From: JACVRW01 sp963733885
GTDB taxonomy: Bacteria; Actinomycetota; Thermoleophilia; Solirubrobacterales; Thermoleophilaceae
Length of the DNA: 64,000 nucleotides
Assembly (NCBI GenBank): GCA_963733885.1
Contig: CAVTES010000004.1
Span: forward strand, 62,001 to 126,000
Direction: 5' to 3'
Below, in pieces: positions 16,042 through 26,262 of this stretch; the stretch's first letter is position 1; every line of letters begins with the position of its first letter. A model generated the notes under the pieces. That model did not search any database. It saw nothing but the letters and a program-made list of their open reading frames with translations, and was not told the origin of the DNA. The position numbers and the translations under genes were made by a program.

Positions 16042-17919
16042 GTGACCATCTCCTCTCGCCCTGCCGATCGCAGCCAGGCCGCAGACCGTCCCCTCCGTGG
16101 GAAGCTCTCCTCCGCCACGCGGCGCGACTTCATCCGCGGCGTAGCCGCCGCCGGGGCGAGCACCGCCGGCGCCGTGGCACTGCAGAGCAACGGCCTCGAC
16201 CTCTTCACCGAGCAGGCCTTCGCCCGCCATCGCCGCAACGACTTCAGCGAGTTCAGGGCGATCGCGCCCTCGAGCGAGGACGTGCTCGAGGTGGCGAACG
16301 GCTTCCGCGCCGACGTGCTGATCTCGTGGGGCGACGTGTTCCGGGACGGGGACCGTCGCCGCCTGCGCTACGGCTTCAACAACGACTTCCTCGCCTACTT
16401 CCCGCTGCGTGGGAGCAGGGAGGGCCTGCTGTTCGTCAACCACGAGTACCCGGACCCCTTCTTCCTGCACGGCTACAAGCCGGACGCGAGCTCGAAGACC
16501 GCGGCTCAGGTCCAGGAGGAGCAGGACTCGGTCGGCAACTCAATCCTGCACGTCAAGCGGCGCGACAACGGCCGCTGGAAGGTGGTCTCGCCGTCCAAGT
16601 ACAACCGCCGGATCTACGGCGACCGGCCGGACCTGGTGTTCACCGGGCCGCTCGTGGGCGCCCTGGGGATCGGCGCCAGCGCCCACGGCTCACTCGGCAA
16701 CTGCTCGGGCGGCATCACCCCCTGGGGCACGGCGCTGTCATGCGAGGAGAACTTCGACGGCTATGGCCTGAACGTGACGCGCGACGTCGAGTTCGCCTAC
16801 GGCTGGCCCCAGTTCGGCGGCCAGCTCGCGGACGCCGAGTACGACTTCAACGCCTTCAAGAAGTACGGCTGGGTCTGCGAGCACGACCCGTACGACCCGG
16901 ACTACGTCGGGCGAAAGCACACGGCGCTCGGCCGCTTCCGGCACGAGAACACCGCCTTCCGGCACGAGCCGGGCAAGAAGTTCGTGCTCTACATGGGCGA
17001 CGACAAGGCGAACGAGGGCGTCTACAAGTTCGTCTCGGACCGCAGCCTGCGCTCTTCGCGCCACCGCGGCGACAACCGCCGGATCCTGGAGGAGGGGCAG
17101 CTCTACATCGCGCGGTGGGAGCCGGAGGGCCGGCGCCGCTTCGCGGTTGCGGGCAGCACGAATCCAATCAGCGCCACCGAGGGCACCGGCACGTGGGTGC
17201 GCGTTCTCGACTCGGAGCTCGACGACACCGCGACGAAGCTGCGGGCGCGCTTCGGCACGGCGTTCGACACCCACTTCGCGACCAATCGGCCGGAGGACGT
17301 GGAGGTCGCCGAGGACGGCAGCGTGTTCATCGCGCTCACCAACAACAGCTCGGTGCTCGACTCGCACGGATCGGTGCGCCGACTGAGGGAGCAGGGGAAC
17401 GACCCCGAGGCGCTGGAGTTCGTGTGGCGCGACTACGCCGCGGGCGGGCCAACCGGATCTGGCGAGGTGGGTCGCGAGGGCTTCTCGAGTCCCGACAACC
17501 TGGTCTTCGACAAGGCCGGCAACCTCTGGGTGGTCACCGACATCTCGAGCCTCTCGCTGAACGTGCCGGGCAACCCGTTCACGTACCACAAGAACAACGC
17601 GATGTTCATGGTCCCGACCTCTGGCCCGAACAGGGGCGTCGGCTTCCGCTTCGCCAACGGACCGGTGGAGTGCGAGATGACCGGGCCCTACTTCACGCCC
17701 GACGAGGAGACGCTGTTCGTGAACATCCAGCACCCGGGCGAGGCGACGGGCATCAGGGCCAACTCGCCTGGCGTCTTCGGCCAGGAGGCCACCTACACGA
17801 GCTGGTGGCCGGAGGGCAACAAGACGGCGAACGACAACCCGTCGACGCCGATGCCCTCGACGGTGGCGATCACCCGCGGGCGGCCCGGTGAGGGGAGCGA
17901 CGACGGGGACGACGACTGA
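16042..17919 (+). CDS. PhoX-family phosphatase, Tat-exported, long form
   Basis: This 625-residue protein has a Tat signal at about residues 25-45 (ATRRDFIRGVAAAGASTAG). PhoX motifs are LLFVNHEYPDP, GASAHGSLGNCSGGITPWGTALSCEENFDGYG, KHTALGRFRHENTAFRHEPGKKFVLYMGDDKANEGVYKFVS, FSSPDNLVFDKAGNLWVVTD and the late GPVECEMTGPYFTPDEETLFVNIQHPGE. It should hydrolyse phosphate esters outside the membrane with Ca and Fe cofactors (family knowledge). Like the neighbouring PhoX it ends in an acidic tail (GEGSDDGDDD). The GTG at 16042 follows a GGAG ribosome-binding-like sequence. Confidence 0.9.
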   Translation: MTISSRPADRSQAADRPLRGKLSSATRRDFIRGVAAAGASTAGAVALQSNGLDLFTEQAFARHRRNDFSEFRAIAPSSEDVLEVANGFRADVLISWGDVFRDGDRRRLRYGFNNDFLAYFPLRGSREGLLFVNHEYPDPFFLHGYKPDASSKTAAQVQEEQDSVGNSILHVKRRDNGRWKVVSPSKYNRRIYGDRPDLVFTGPLVGALGIGASAHGSLGNCSGGITPWGTALSCEENFDGYGLNVTRDVEFAYGWPQFGGQLADAEYDFNAFKKYGWVCEHDPYDPDYVGRKHTALGRFRHENTAFRHEPGKKFVLYMGDDKANEGVYKFVSDRSLRSSRHRGDNRRILEEGQLYIARWEPEGRRRFAVAGSTNPISATEGTGTWVRVLDSELDDTATKLRARFGTAFDTHFATNRPEDVEVAEDGSVFIALTNNSSVLDSHGSVRRLREQGNDPEALEFVWRDYAAGGPTGSGEVGREGFSSPDNLVFDKAGNLWVVTDISSLSLNVPGNPFTYHKNNAMFMVPTSGPNRGVGFRFANGPVECEMTGPYFTPDEETLFVNIQHPGEATGIRANSPGVFGQEATYTSWWPEGNKTANDNPSTPMPSTVAITRGRPGEGSDDGDDD

Positions 17920-17938
17920 CGCGCCCTAGACGCGGCGA

Positions 17939-17977
17939 GTAGGTTAGGCTGCCCTAAGTTAGGGCAGCCTAACTGAT
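17939..17977. promoter_or_regulatory. DtxR/IdeR-like iron box (two overlapping boxes in one palindrome)
   Basis: GTTAGGCTGCCCTAA (17943-17957), a single G, and TTAGGGCAGCCTAAC (17959-17973) form a perfect 15-bp inverted repeat. The 19-mer at 17939-17957 matches the remembered DtxR/IdeR consensus TTAGGTTAGGCTAACCTAA at 16 of 19 positions; its mirror on the other strand (17959-17977) matches at 14. It lies 28-66 bp before an EfeO-like/FTR1 iron-uptake pair, exactly where an iron-dependent repressor should bind. It could also act as a terminator for the PhoX gene, but it lacks a T-run. Confidence 0.75.
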
Positions 17978-18004
17978 CCCTCACCCGACCCCGGGAGCTC
18001 GCCC

Positions 18005-19105
18005 ATGCGTCCCACGTCACTCGCTTCGCTCCTCGCCCCCACCTGCGTCGCGCTCGCTTTCCTCGCCACCGCTTGCGGCGACGACGACGCCTCCGGCGAG
18101 AAGACTGCGACTACGGCCGCCGCGACCGCCGAGCTCGGCGCCATCAAGGCCTTCCTCACCGACCACACCGCGCGGCTGGTCGCCGACACCGCCACGATCC
18201 GTGAGGACGCCGAGGAGTACCACCGGCTCGCGGAGCGGGCCGGGTTCGACTACCGGCGCCTGCTGGAGGAGAACCGCGCCGAGGTCAGGGCGTTCGTCAG
18301 GAGAGCCCAGGACGGATTCCGTGCCGCGAACCCCCGTTACGAGGAGATGGAGGGAGTCGTGGCCGGCGTGCCCGAGCTGGCCGACTTCGACGTGATCATC
18401 GACGCCGGCGGCGACGCGAGCGACCCGGAGAACGCCGTGCCGTTCGACATCGAGACCCCGGACGGGCGCACCTTCGAGCAGCCGGGCAACTTCAACTACC
18501 TGATCGAGACCTCCGCCTTCGGCACCGACGCGAAGTTCCAGGCCAAGGGGGTCGAGCCCGATCTGGATGGCGACGGGAGGATCGAGTTCGGCGAGTCGGT
18601 CCCGGACGCGGGGTTCTACGTGGCGGCGGCGCGGGACTTCGAGCGCTACGCGCGCGACCTCGACGAGGCCGCCCAGGCCTGGGAGCCCACGCCCAGCGAC
18701 GCCTTCACCGCGCTCGTGGTGATGACTCCGACGATGTCCGAGTACTTCGGGGCCTGGAAGAACTCGCGCTTCATCGCCGGGGAGAAGGCCAGCGAGAACG
18801 CCTTCGTGGCCGCCTCGCGCCTGGGGGACATCGCCGACATCCTCAGCGGCCTCAACACCGTTTACGGCAACATCACGCCGCTCGTGGCTGAGGCGGACCC
18901 CGAGCAGGCACGCCAGACCGGCGCCGGCCTGCGCCGCCTGCACGCGTTCGCCGCGGGGCTCAGGGACCGTGAAGCCGCAGGGCGCGGGTACACGGCGGAG
19001 GAGGCCGACCTCCTCGGAGCGCGTGCCCAGGAGCAGGCCGAGGCGATCGCAGGTCAGATCACCCAGGCCGCGGCCAACCTGAACATCGAGATCCAGGAGG
19101 GGTAG
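18005..19105 (+). CDS. EfeO/imelysin-like iron-uptake lipoprotein with an EF-hand loop
   Basis: This 366-residue protein has a lipoprotein signal; the lipobox LATAC puts the lipidated Cys at residue 24. The mature part is helical and resembles EfeO/imelysin-type proteins that deliver iron to the permease; the typical HxxE motif is not evident, so the family call is moderate. Residues 186-197 (DLDGDGRIEFGE) form a textbook 12-residue EF-hand calcium loop. The gene lies just after an iron box and 2 bp before the FTR1 permease, which supports a role in iron uptake. Confidence 0.62.
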   Translation: MRPTSLASLLAPTCVALAFLATACGDDDASGEKTATTAAATAELGAIKAFLTDHTARLVADTATIREDAEEYHRLAERAGFDYRRLLEENRAEVRAFVRRAQDGFRAANPRYEEMEGVVAGVPELADFDVIIDAGGDASDPENAVPFDIETPDGRTFEQPGNFNYLIETSAFGTDAKFQAKGVEPDLDGDGRIEFGESVPDAGFYVAAARDFERYARDLDEAAQAWEPTPSDAFTALVVMTPTMSEYFGAWKNSRFIAGEKASENAFVAASRLGDIADILSGLNTVYGNITPLVAEADPEQARQTGAGLRRLHAFAAGLRDREAAGRGYTAEEADLLGARAQEQAEAIAGQITQAAANLNIEIQEG

Positions 19106-19107
19106 CC

Positions 19108-21534
19108 ATGCGCGCGGGCGCGCTGCTCGCCGCGGTGCTCGTCGCGCTGCTGCCCGGCACCGCCGCGGCGGCGTCCCCCTGGCAGGCCGAGGAGCGGATG
19201 CAGGCCGGGCTGTTCGACGCGCAGACCGCGCTGCTGCTCGACGCGCCGCCTGCCGGGGCGGGGGCGCCCGGCGCGGCGGTGCCGCAGCGGGCGCTGCGCC
19301 GCGTGCGGGCGGCGCGCATCGCCTTCCGCGGACCGCTCGTATCCGGGCTCCGCCGCGAAGCGCCGGACGCCTACAGGGATGTCCGGGCGGCCCTCCGCGC
19401 CGCCTCCGCCGCGGTCGCGGCCGCCGACCAGGTCTCCCTCGCCGCGGCGCGAGGTCGCGCTCGCGCCGCCGTGCTCCGCGGCTCCTATGCCGTAACGCTC
19501 GCCGCCGTCAGACGCGGGGACGCCCGCACCGCGTCGCGCTGGCTGCTCCTTCGCGAGTTCAGGAAGGCCACGCGCTTCACGCGCCCGGGCGTGGATGCCA
19601 CCAACGCCGTGCGCCTGCTGCGCCGGGGCAAGGGCTCCCCCGCCCGAACCGCCCTGGCCGTGCGCAAGGACCTGCTCGACGCGTACCAGTCGCGCCTCGT
19701 CGACGAGCTCGAGGAGGCCGGCGCCGCCAACGCGAAGGGCTTCCGCGCCCGCCGGGCCGAGGCGGCCGCCATCGCCGCCGGGTACTTCGGCATCCTCGCG
19801 GAGGAATACGGCGAGCAGCGCGGCGACGCCGGCCTCGCCCGAGCCATCGCTGCGTTCCGGCGGCTGGGCGCGACGGGCGCGGACGGCGGCGGACGCGAGG
19901 AATTCGACGCGGCCCTCGCCGAGGCCCGCGCGGTCCTCGACGGCTTCACCGCCGCCCCCTTCACCCGCGAGGAGCAGGCCCGGAGGGCCCAACAGCTCAT
20001 CCGCTTCCTCGACCTCGTGCCGGTGGAGTACCGCGACGGCACGGACGACGGCAAGGTCACCATCCCGTTCGAGATCCAGGAGGCGATCGCCTTCCGCGAC
20101 GGCGCCGAGGATGCCTTCGGCGACCTCGAGGCGGACCTGGAGCGCCGCAACGCCCGCGCCACCACCGGCGCCGAGCGCGCCCTGGAACAGCTCGAGGTGT
20201 ACGTGGAGGACGCGGGCAGCGCGCGCAGGGTCGTGGACGAGGATCGCGTCGAGGACGCCCACGAGCGCGCCGCCGAGCTGCTCGACGGGCTCTTCCCCGA
20301 CGAGTGGAAGGAGTCCGACTCGCAGGCCGACTTCGACCTGATCGACCTCACACTCGACCGCATGGAGGCTGCGGCAGGGGCCGGCGAGTGGCGACAGGCC
20401 GAGCAGGCTCGGCTCGAGGCCTACGCGTTCTTTGAGTTCGGCCCCGAGCTGAGCCTGCGCTCGCTCGCGCCCGATGTGGTGGCGCGCGTGGAGGGGCTCG
20501 TGTGGTTCGGCGCCGACGGCGAGCAGGGCCTGGCGCAGCTCATCGCGCGGGAGGAGTCGGCGCGCGAGCTGCGCGAGTCGCGGCTGGCGCTCGACGAGGC
20601 GCTCCGCGACGGCGCCGGGGCGCTCGGAGAGGGCGCCGGGAAGACGACGGTAGTCACCAACGCGGCGGTGATCGTCTTCCGCGAGGGGCTCGAGGCGGTG
20701 CTGATCTTGGCGGCGGTCATGGCCAGCCTGCTCGGGCCGGCGAGGCGCCACCGCCGCCCCATGCTGATTGGGGCCGCGCTCGCGCTCGTGGCCAGCGCGG
20801 TTACCTTCGTGCTCGCCCAGACGGTGCTCACCTCGCTGGCACGGTACGGCGAGAAGCTGGAGGCGATCGTCGGCCTCATCGCGATCGGCGTGTTGCTGCT
20901 GGTGCTCAACTGGTTCTTCCACCGCGTCTACTGGACCGAGCACCTGTCCCGCTTCCACAAGCGGCGCAAGCGGCTGCTCGGGATGGCCGAGAGCGGCCTG
21001 TGGGCGTCGCAGGGCATCGGCTTCGTGCTGCTCGGCTTCTCCACCGTCTACCGCGAGGGGTTCGAGACCGTGCTGTTCCTCCAGGCGCTCGAGCTGAACT
21101 CGGGACTGTTCGTGGTGCTGCAGGGCGTGGCGCTCGGCGGGGCTGCGGTCCTGGCGGTCGCGTTCCTGACCTTCAAGCTCGAGCGCAAGCTGCCCTACAA
21201 GCGCATGCTGATCCTGACCGGACTGCTGCTCACGGCCGTGCTCGTGATCATGGTCGGCAAGACCGCGCGGACGATGCAGGGCGTCGGCTGGATCCCGATC
21301 ACGCCGCTCGACTTCGAGCCGCCCTACTGGGCGGGCGTCTGGCTCGGGATCTTCCCGACGGTGGAGACGATCGCGGCCCAGAACGGCGCGGCCGTCTTCG
21401 TGATCGGAAGCTACGTGCTGGCCGAGCGCATCCGCACGCGGGGGCGCCGGAGGGGCGCCCGCGTCGCTCCGATGCCTACCCGAGCCTCAGAACCTCGGGC
21501 GCAGGCTTCCCGGCAGCGAGTCTCTTCTCGATAG
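19108..21534 (+). CDS. FTR1/EfeU-family iron permease with large N-terminal extracytoplasmic domain
   Basis: The 808-residue product has a signal peptide (residues 1-22), about 480 residues of helical Ala/Arg/Glu-rich extracytoplasmic sequence, then the FTR1 membrane domain (about 520-780). The two iron-binding REGxE motifs are present: VIVFREGLEAVLIL near residue 530 and STVYREGFETVLFL near 650. Seven or so membrane segments follow the usual pattern. The fused N-terminal region may replace separate periplasmic partners. No DyP peroxidase (EfeB) gene is adjacent. The 3' end overlaps the convergent oxidoreductase gene by 59 bp. Confidence 0.88.
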   Translation: MRAGALLAAVLVALLPGTAAAASPWQAEERMQAGLFDAQTALLLDAPPAGAGAPGAAVPQRALRRVRAARIAFRGPLVSGLRREAPDAYRDVRAALRAASAAVAAADQVSLAAARGRARAAVLRGSYAVTLAAVRRGDARTASRWLLLREFRKATRFTRPGVDATNAVRLLRRGKGSPARTALAVRKDLLDAYQSRLVDELEEAGAANAKGFRARRAEAAAIAAGYFGILAEEYGEQRGDAGLARAIAAFRRLGATGADGGGREEFDAALAEARAVLDGFTAAPFTREEQARRAQQLIRFLDLVPVEYRDGTDDGKVTIPFEIQEAIAFRDGAEDAFGDLEADLERRNARATTGAERALEQLEVYVEDAGSARRVVDEDRVEDAHERAAELLDGLFPDEWKESDSQADFDLIDLTLDRMEAAAGAGEWRQAEQARLEAYAFFEFGPELSLRSLAPDVVARVEGLVWFGADGEQGLAQLIAREESARELRESRLALDEALRDGAGALGEGAGKTTVVTNAAVIVFREGLEAVLILAAVMASLLGPARRHRRPMLIGAALALVASAVTFVLAQTVLTSLARYGEKLEAIVGLIAIGVLLLVLNWFFHRVYWTEHLSRFHKRRKRLLGMAESGLWASQGIGFVLLGFSTVYREGFETVLFLQALELNSGLFVVLQGVALGGAAVLAVAFLTFKLERKLPYKRMLILTGLLLTAVLVIMVGKTARTMQGVGWIPITPLDFEPPYWAGVWLGIFPTVETIAAQNGAAVFVIGSYVLAERIRTRGRRRGARVAPMPTRASEPRAQASRQRVSSR

Positions 21535-24500
21535 CCGCCGCCCGCTTGCGGAACATCGTCACGTTGCGCAGCTTGATCTCCTCGTAGCCCCGGATCAGGT
21601 CCGGCAGCTCGAGCAGTTCGAGCGCCGTGGCGTGGCTGTCGGGCGTGAGCTTCGACAGCGCCCGGGCGACCATGTCCTCGTACTCGCCGATCAGGTGCCG
21701 CTCCACTCTCCGTACCTCGGCCTTCCCGAACGGATCGAGCCGCGTGCCGCGCAGGCGGCGCATCCGGTAGAGGGCTCGGAACGAGGGTACGAACCAGCTG
21801 CCCAGCTTCAGCTTCCGGTCCAGCCCCATGGCCCGCAGCATCGGCGGGTGGAGGTTGAACCAGACCTTCGCGTCCTCGCCGAACTCGGCGCGCATCTTGG
21901 CCTGCTCGACCGCGTCGAGGTGCAGGCGCGCGACCTCGTACTCGTCCTTGTAGGCCATCAGCTTGAACAGGTGGCGGGCCACCGCCTGGGCCAGCTCGGA
22001 ATGGCCCGGCGTGCGCTCCTGCTCGGCCACGTGCACGCGCCGCACGGTCTCGGCGTAGCGCCGCGCGTAGTCCTCGTCCTGGTAGGCGACGAGCTCGGGC
22101 ATGCGCACCTCGACCAGCCGGCGCAGCTCGTCCCGGTCGCCGTTCACGGCGAGGTCGACCAGCTCGCGCTCGGTCTCGGACAGGTCGCGCACCGGCACGA
22201 CCGACTCCGGTGAGCGCGTGGCCCGCTCCACCTCGTCGGGGGCGGCCACAACCGCGCGGCCCCACGCGAACGCGGCGAGGTTCTTCTCGACGGCGGCGCC
22301 GTTCAGGCGAATCGCCGCCTCGAGCGCCTCGCCCGCAACCGGCAGCATCCCGCGCTGGTAGGCCGCTCCGAGCGCCAGCGTGTTGGTCATCATGTGGTCG
22401 CCGAACAGACGCTCAGAGAGCCGCTGGGCATCGAGGTAGAGGTTGTGCTCACTGCGGGTCGCGCCGTCGATCTTGTCGAGCTGGTGGGCCAGCTCGGGGA
22501 AGCGCTCGTTCACGTCCACAACCATGCGGCCCGTGGGAACCGCGCTGGTGGAGACCACCGCCACGGTGCGGTCGGCAGCCGCGGTGACGAGGTTCTTTTC
22601 GCTCGCCGCGCCCAGCAGGTCGAAGCCGAGGTAGAGGTCGATCGAGCCGGCCGGCGCCTTGGCGGCCGCCGACAGCGGCTCGCGCGAGAGGCGCAGGTCC
22701 GAGGTGACCGGCCCGCCCTTCTGCGAGAGGCCGGTCTGGTCGAGGCCGGACACGTGCATGCCGTCCATCAGGGCCGCCATGCCGAGCACCTGGTTCACGG
22801 TCACCACGCCGGTGCCGCCGATGCCCATCATGCGCACGCCGAAGTCCTCGTCCGAGACAAGCCGCTCCGGCTCGAGCAGCTCGACCTCGAGCGTGGGCGT
22901 CACGTGCTTTGCCTTCTCGCCGGGGACGACGGTGAGGAAGGACGGGCAGTCGCCCTCGAGGCACGAGTAGTCCTTGTTGCACGAGGCCTGGTGGATCTGC
23001 GTCTTTCGGCCGAACTCGGTCTCGACCGGCAGCACCGACAGGCAGCTCGACTTCTCGCCGCAGTCGCCGCAGCCTTCGCAGACCCGCTCGTTGATCCAGA
23101 TCCGCTCGGCCGGCTCCGGCTGCGTGCCGCGCTTGCGCGAGCGCCGCTTCTCGGCCGCGCACTCCTGGTCGTGGATCAGGACGGTCACGCCCTCCACCTG
23201 CGCCAGCTCCTGCTGGGAGGCAAGCAGCTCCTTGCGGTCGCGCAGCTCGGCGATCGGCGCGAGCGCGACGCCCTTGTAGCGGTCGGTCTCCTCGGTGGTG
23301 ACGATGATCCGCTTGACGCCCTCGAGCTGGAGCAAGCGCGTCAGGTCGGGCACCGACAACTGGCCCTCGATCGCCTGGCCGCCGGTCATCGCGACGTGCT
23401 CGTTGTAGAGCAGCTTGTAGGTGATGTTCACCCCGGCGGCCACCGCGGCGCGCACGGCGAGCGAGCCGGAGTGGTGGAACGTGCCGTCGCCCAGGTTCTG
23501 GACCAGGTGGGTGTCCTCGGTGAAGGGCGCCATGCCGATCCACTGGGCGCCCTCGCCGCCCATCTGCGTGATGCCGGTGATCTCCCCGTTCCCCTCGGGG
23601 TTGAGGAGCACCATTGTGTGGCAGCCGATGCCACCGCCGACCAGGGTGCCCTCCGGGGCCTTGATCGAGGAGTTGTGCGGGCAGCCGGAGCAGAAGAACG
23701 GCGTGCGCTGCGCTCCCCCGCCGGCCATCATCGGCAGCTCGCGGCCCCGGTTCTCGATTGAGTCAAGGCGGCGGATGTAGGCCTCCACCGAGTCGAGCTG
23801 CAGCTTGCGGCCGAGGCGCGCCGCCACGGCGCGGGCGATCACGTCGGCGTCGAGGTCGAGCTCCGCCGGGAGCAGGCGCTCGCCGCGCTCGTCGCGCTTG
23901 CCGTGCACGGGCGGGGCGCTCTCCGAGCCGTAGAGCGTCTCCTTGACGGAGGTCTCGAGGAACGGGCCCTTCTCCTCCACGACCAGGATCTCGCCGAGCC
24001 CGCGCGCGAACTCGTGCACGATCTCCTGCTCTAGGGGCCAGATCATGCCGAGCTTGAGGATGCGGATACCGGCGCGCTCGAGGACACCGCTGTCGAGCCC
24101 GAGGTTGCGCAGCGCGTGCTTCAGGTCGTGGTAGGGCTTGCCACCGGCGACGATGCCGAGCCAGGCGTCCTTCGCCCCCTCGATGGCGTTGACGCCGTTG
24201 TCGCGCGCGTAGGCGAGGGCGAGGTCGGTGCGCGCGCCCAGCAGGCTGCGCTCCATCTCGAGCGAGGGCGGGCGCGAGCAGGTGACCGGTCGGCTCGTGC
24301 TCGTAACCGAGGTCGGGCAGCACCGGCGAGACGCGGTCGGGCGCCAGCTCGATCGTGCCCACGGCGTCGGCCACGCTGGTGATGATCTTGAAGCCGGACC
24401 ACAGTCCGGATGCGCGCGAGCAGGCGTAGGCGTGAAGGCCGAGGTCCACCACCTCCTGCACGTTGCCGGGGAAGAAGACCGGCATGTGGAGGCTCGCGAA

Positions 24501-25070
24501 CATCGGCTCGGAGGCGCTCGGGATCGTGGAGGACTTGCAGCTCGGGTCGTCGCCGACCACCGCCAGGCCGCCGCCGGTGCGGGAGACCCCGACGAAGTTG
24601 CCGTGGCGCAGGGAGTCGGCCGCACGGTCGAGGCCGGGCGCCTTGCCGTACCACATGCCGAGCACGCCGTCGTACTTCGCGCCGGGCAGCTGTGCCGTGA
24701 GCTGGCTTCCCCAGGCCGAGGTGGCGCCGAGCTCCTCGTTGAGGCCGGGCACATGTCGCACGTGATGGTCGTCGAGCAGCTTGCGGTTGCGCTGCAGCTC
24801 CTTGTCGAGCCCGCCCAGCGGCGAGCCCTGGTAGCCCGAGATCATGGTGCCGGTGTGGAGGCCGCGGCGGCGATCGGCGCGGTGCTGGTCGAGCGCCAGC
24901 CGCACCAGGCCCTGCACTCCCGTGAGGAGTACGCGGCCCTGGTCCAGGAGATACTTGTCATCGAGGGAGACATCGCGGCGCGCATGCTCGGGCTGCCCGT
25001 TCCGGTCGCGCTTCATCCGGTTTCCGGACGCGGGGTGCGTGCTACGGCGGCGCATGGCCGTCGACGTCAT
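21476..25070 (-). CDS. indolepyruvate ferredoxin oxidoreductase family protein (IorA-IorB fusion), with a frameshift
   Basis: Joined across one frameshift, this is about a 1,200-residue enzyme with TPP-binding alpha-type and gamma-type domains. Evidence: TGTMISGYQGSPLGGLDKELQ near the start, PPFFCSGCPH-like and GGGIGCHTMVLLNPE (TPP site), a cysteine cluster (CEGCGDCGEKSSCLSV...CNKDYSCLEGDCPSF) for Fe-S centres, and GIGGTGVVTVNQVLGMAA in the IorB part. It oxidatively decarboxylates aryl- or branched-chain 2-oxoacids to acyl-CoA with reduction of ferredoxin. One extra base in the GGG at 24270-24272 breaks the frame. The ATG at 25070 has GGGAGGAG upstream. Confidence 0.85.
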
Positions 25071-25108
25071 CGCAAGCTCCTCCCTCTCAGGCATTGGTGA
25101 GTGCACCT

Positions 25109-25122
25109 TACCATTGGTGGTA
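25109..25122. promoter_or_regulatory. candidate GntR/FadR-type operator between the divergent catabolic genes
   Basis: TACCA-TTGG-TGGTA is a perfect 5+5 inverted repeat in the divergent region between the indolepyruvate oxidoreductase and dehydrogenase genes. The overlapping TGGTGGTACAC (25116-25126) matches the FadR-subfamily pattern TNGTNNNACNA at all but the last base. A FadR-type (FCD) GntR gene ends the dehydrogenase operon, so autoregulation and control of both sides is plausible. Confidence 0.42.
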
Positions 25123-25146
25123 CACGGAAGCCATCACCTGGCCTCG

Positions 25147-25174
25147 CTTGAAGCCAACCGCGACCGGGTATAAG
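25147..25174 (+). promoter_or_regulatory. candidate promoter for the dehydrogenase-gntR operon
   Basis: CTTGAA (25147-25152), a 16-base spacer and TATAAG (25169-25174) resemble a sigma-70 promoter. The start codon of the dehydrogenase at 25185 is only 10 bases after the -10, so the leader would be very short. It lies about 25 bp from the proposed GntR operator. Confidence 0.4.
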
Positions 25175-25184
25175 GTCAAGCATC

Positions 25185-26262
25185 ATGACCATTGCTACCC
25201 AGCCCGTCTCGACTCCAATCCCGGCGATCACCGACGACGACCACGAGCAGGTGGTGATCCGCCAGGACCCCGAGACCGGACTGCGGTTCATCGTCGCCGT
25301 GCACTCCACCGTGCTGGGCCCCTCGCTCGGAGGCATGCGCCTGAAACGCTACCCGGGCGGGCTGCGAGAGGCACTCGAGGACGTCATGGGCCTGGCTCGC
25401 ACCATGACCCTGAAGGCCTCGGCGGCCGGCCTCGACCTGGGCGGCGGCAAGTCGGTCATGATCGACGACGGGCGGACGGAGATGCGGCGCGCGCGGCTCG
25501 AGGGGGCGGCACGCACGATCGACTCGCTGGACGGCGCCTACATCACCGCGGAGGACATCGGCACCACCTGCGAGGACATGGACTACATGGCCCGCTTCAC
25601 GCGCTTCTGCGTCGGACGCTCGTGCGAGAACGGCGGCGGGGGCGACCCCTCCCCGGTCACGGCCGAGACGGTCTTCCAGGCGATCCGGCGCGGGCTCGAG
25701 TCGCACGACGGCTCGGGCGACCTCGACGGCCGGCGCGTCGGCCTCGTGGGGCTCGGCAAGGTCGGCGGAAGGCTCGCGGCGCCGGCTGGCCGACGCCGGC
25801 GCGCGAGTGGTGGCGTGCGACCTCAATGCCGGCCGCTGCGAGCAGTTCGCATCGGAGCACGGCGGCGAGATCGCTCCGTCCGCGGAGGCGATCCTGGGAC
25901 TCGAGCTGGACGTGCTCGCCCCCTGCGCGGCCGGCGGGCTGATCGACGACGCGCTCGCGCGCTCGATCGACGTGAGCGTGGTAGCGGGCGCCGCCAACAA
26001 TCCTCTGACGAGCCCGAAGGTCGCGCGCACGCTGATGGAGCACGGCATCCTCTACGTACCCGACTTCCTCGCCAACTGCGGCGGCCTGATCCACGTATCG
26101 GGCGAGTGGTACGCCGGCGCGGGGCCGAGCGAGGACGAGCGGATCGCGCGCGCCATGGACCGCCTCGACCAGGCGATCGCCACGGCCGCCGCCGAGGGCT
26201 ACACGCCGCTCGAGGTGGCCGAGCGCCAGGCCCTCGAGCGGGTCGAAGCAGCAAGACGATGA
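25185..26262 (+). CDS. Glu/Leu/Phe/Val dehydrogenase family protein, with a frameshift
   Basis: Read through one frameshift, this is about a 358-residue amino-acid dehydrogenase. The N-terminal catalytic domain shows GLRFIVAVHSTVLGPSLGGMRLKRYP and LKASAAGLDLGGGKSVMI (catalytic/substrate Lys). The NAD domain has GRRVGLVGLGKVGGRLA, then after the shift VVACDLNAGRCEQFASEHG and VVAGAANNPLTSPKVARTLMEHGILYVPDFLANCGGLIHVSGEW. It deaminates leucine or a similar amino acid to its 2-oxoacid. One extra base within CGCGGCGCC at about 25776-25783 explains the break. Confidence 0.87.
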
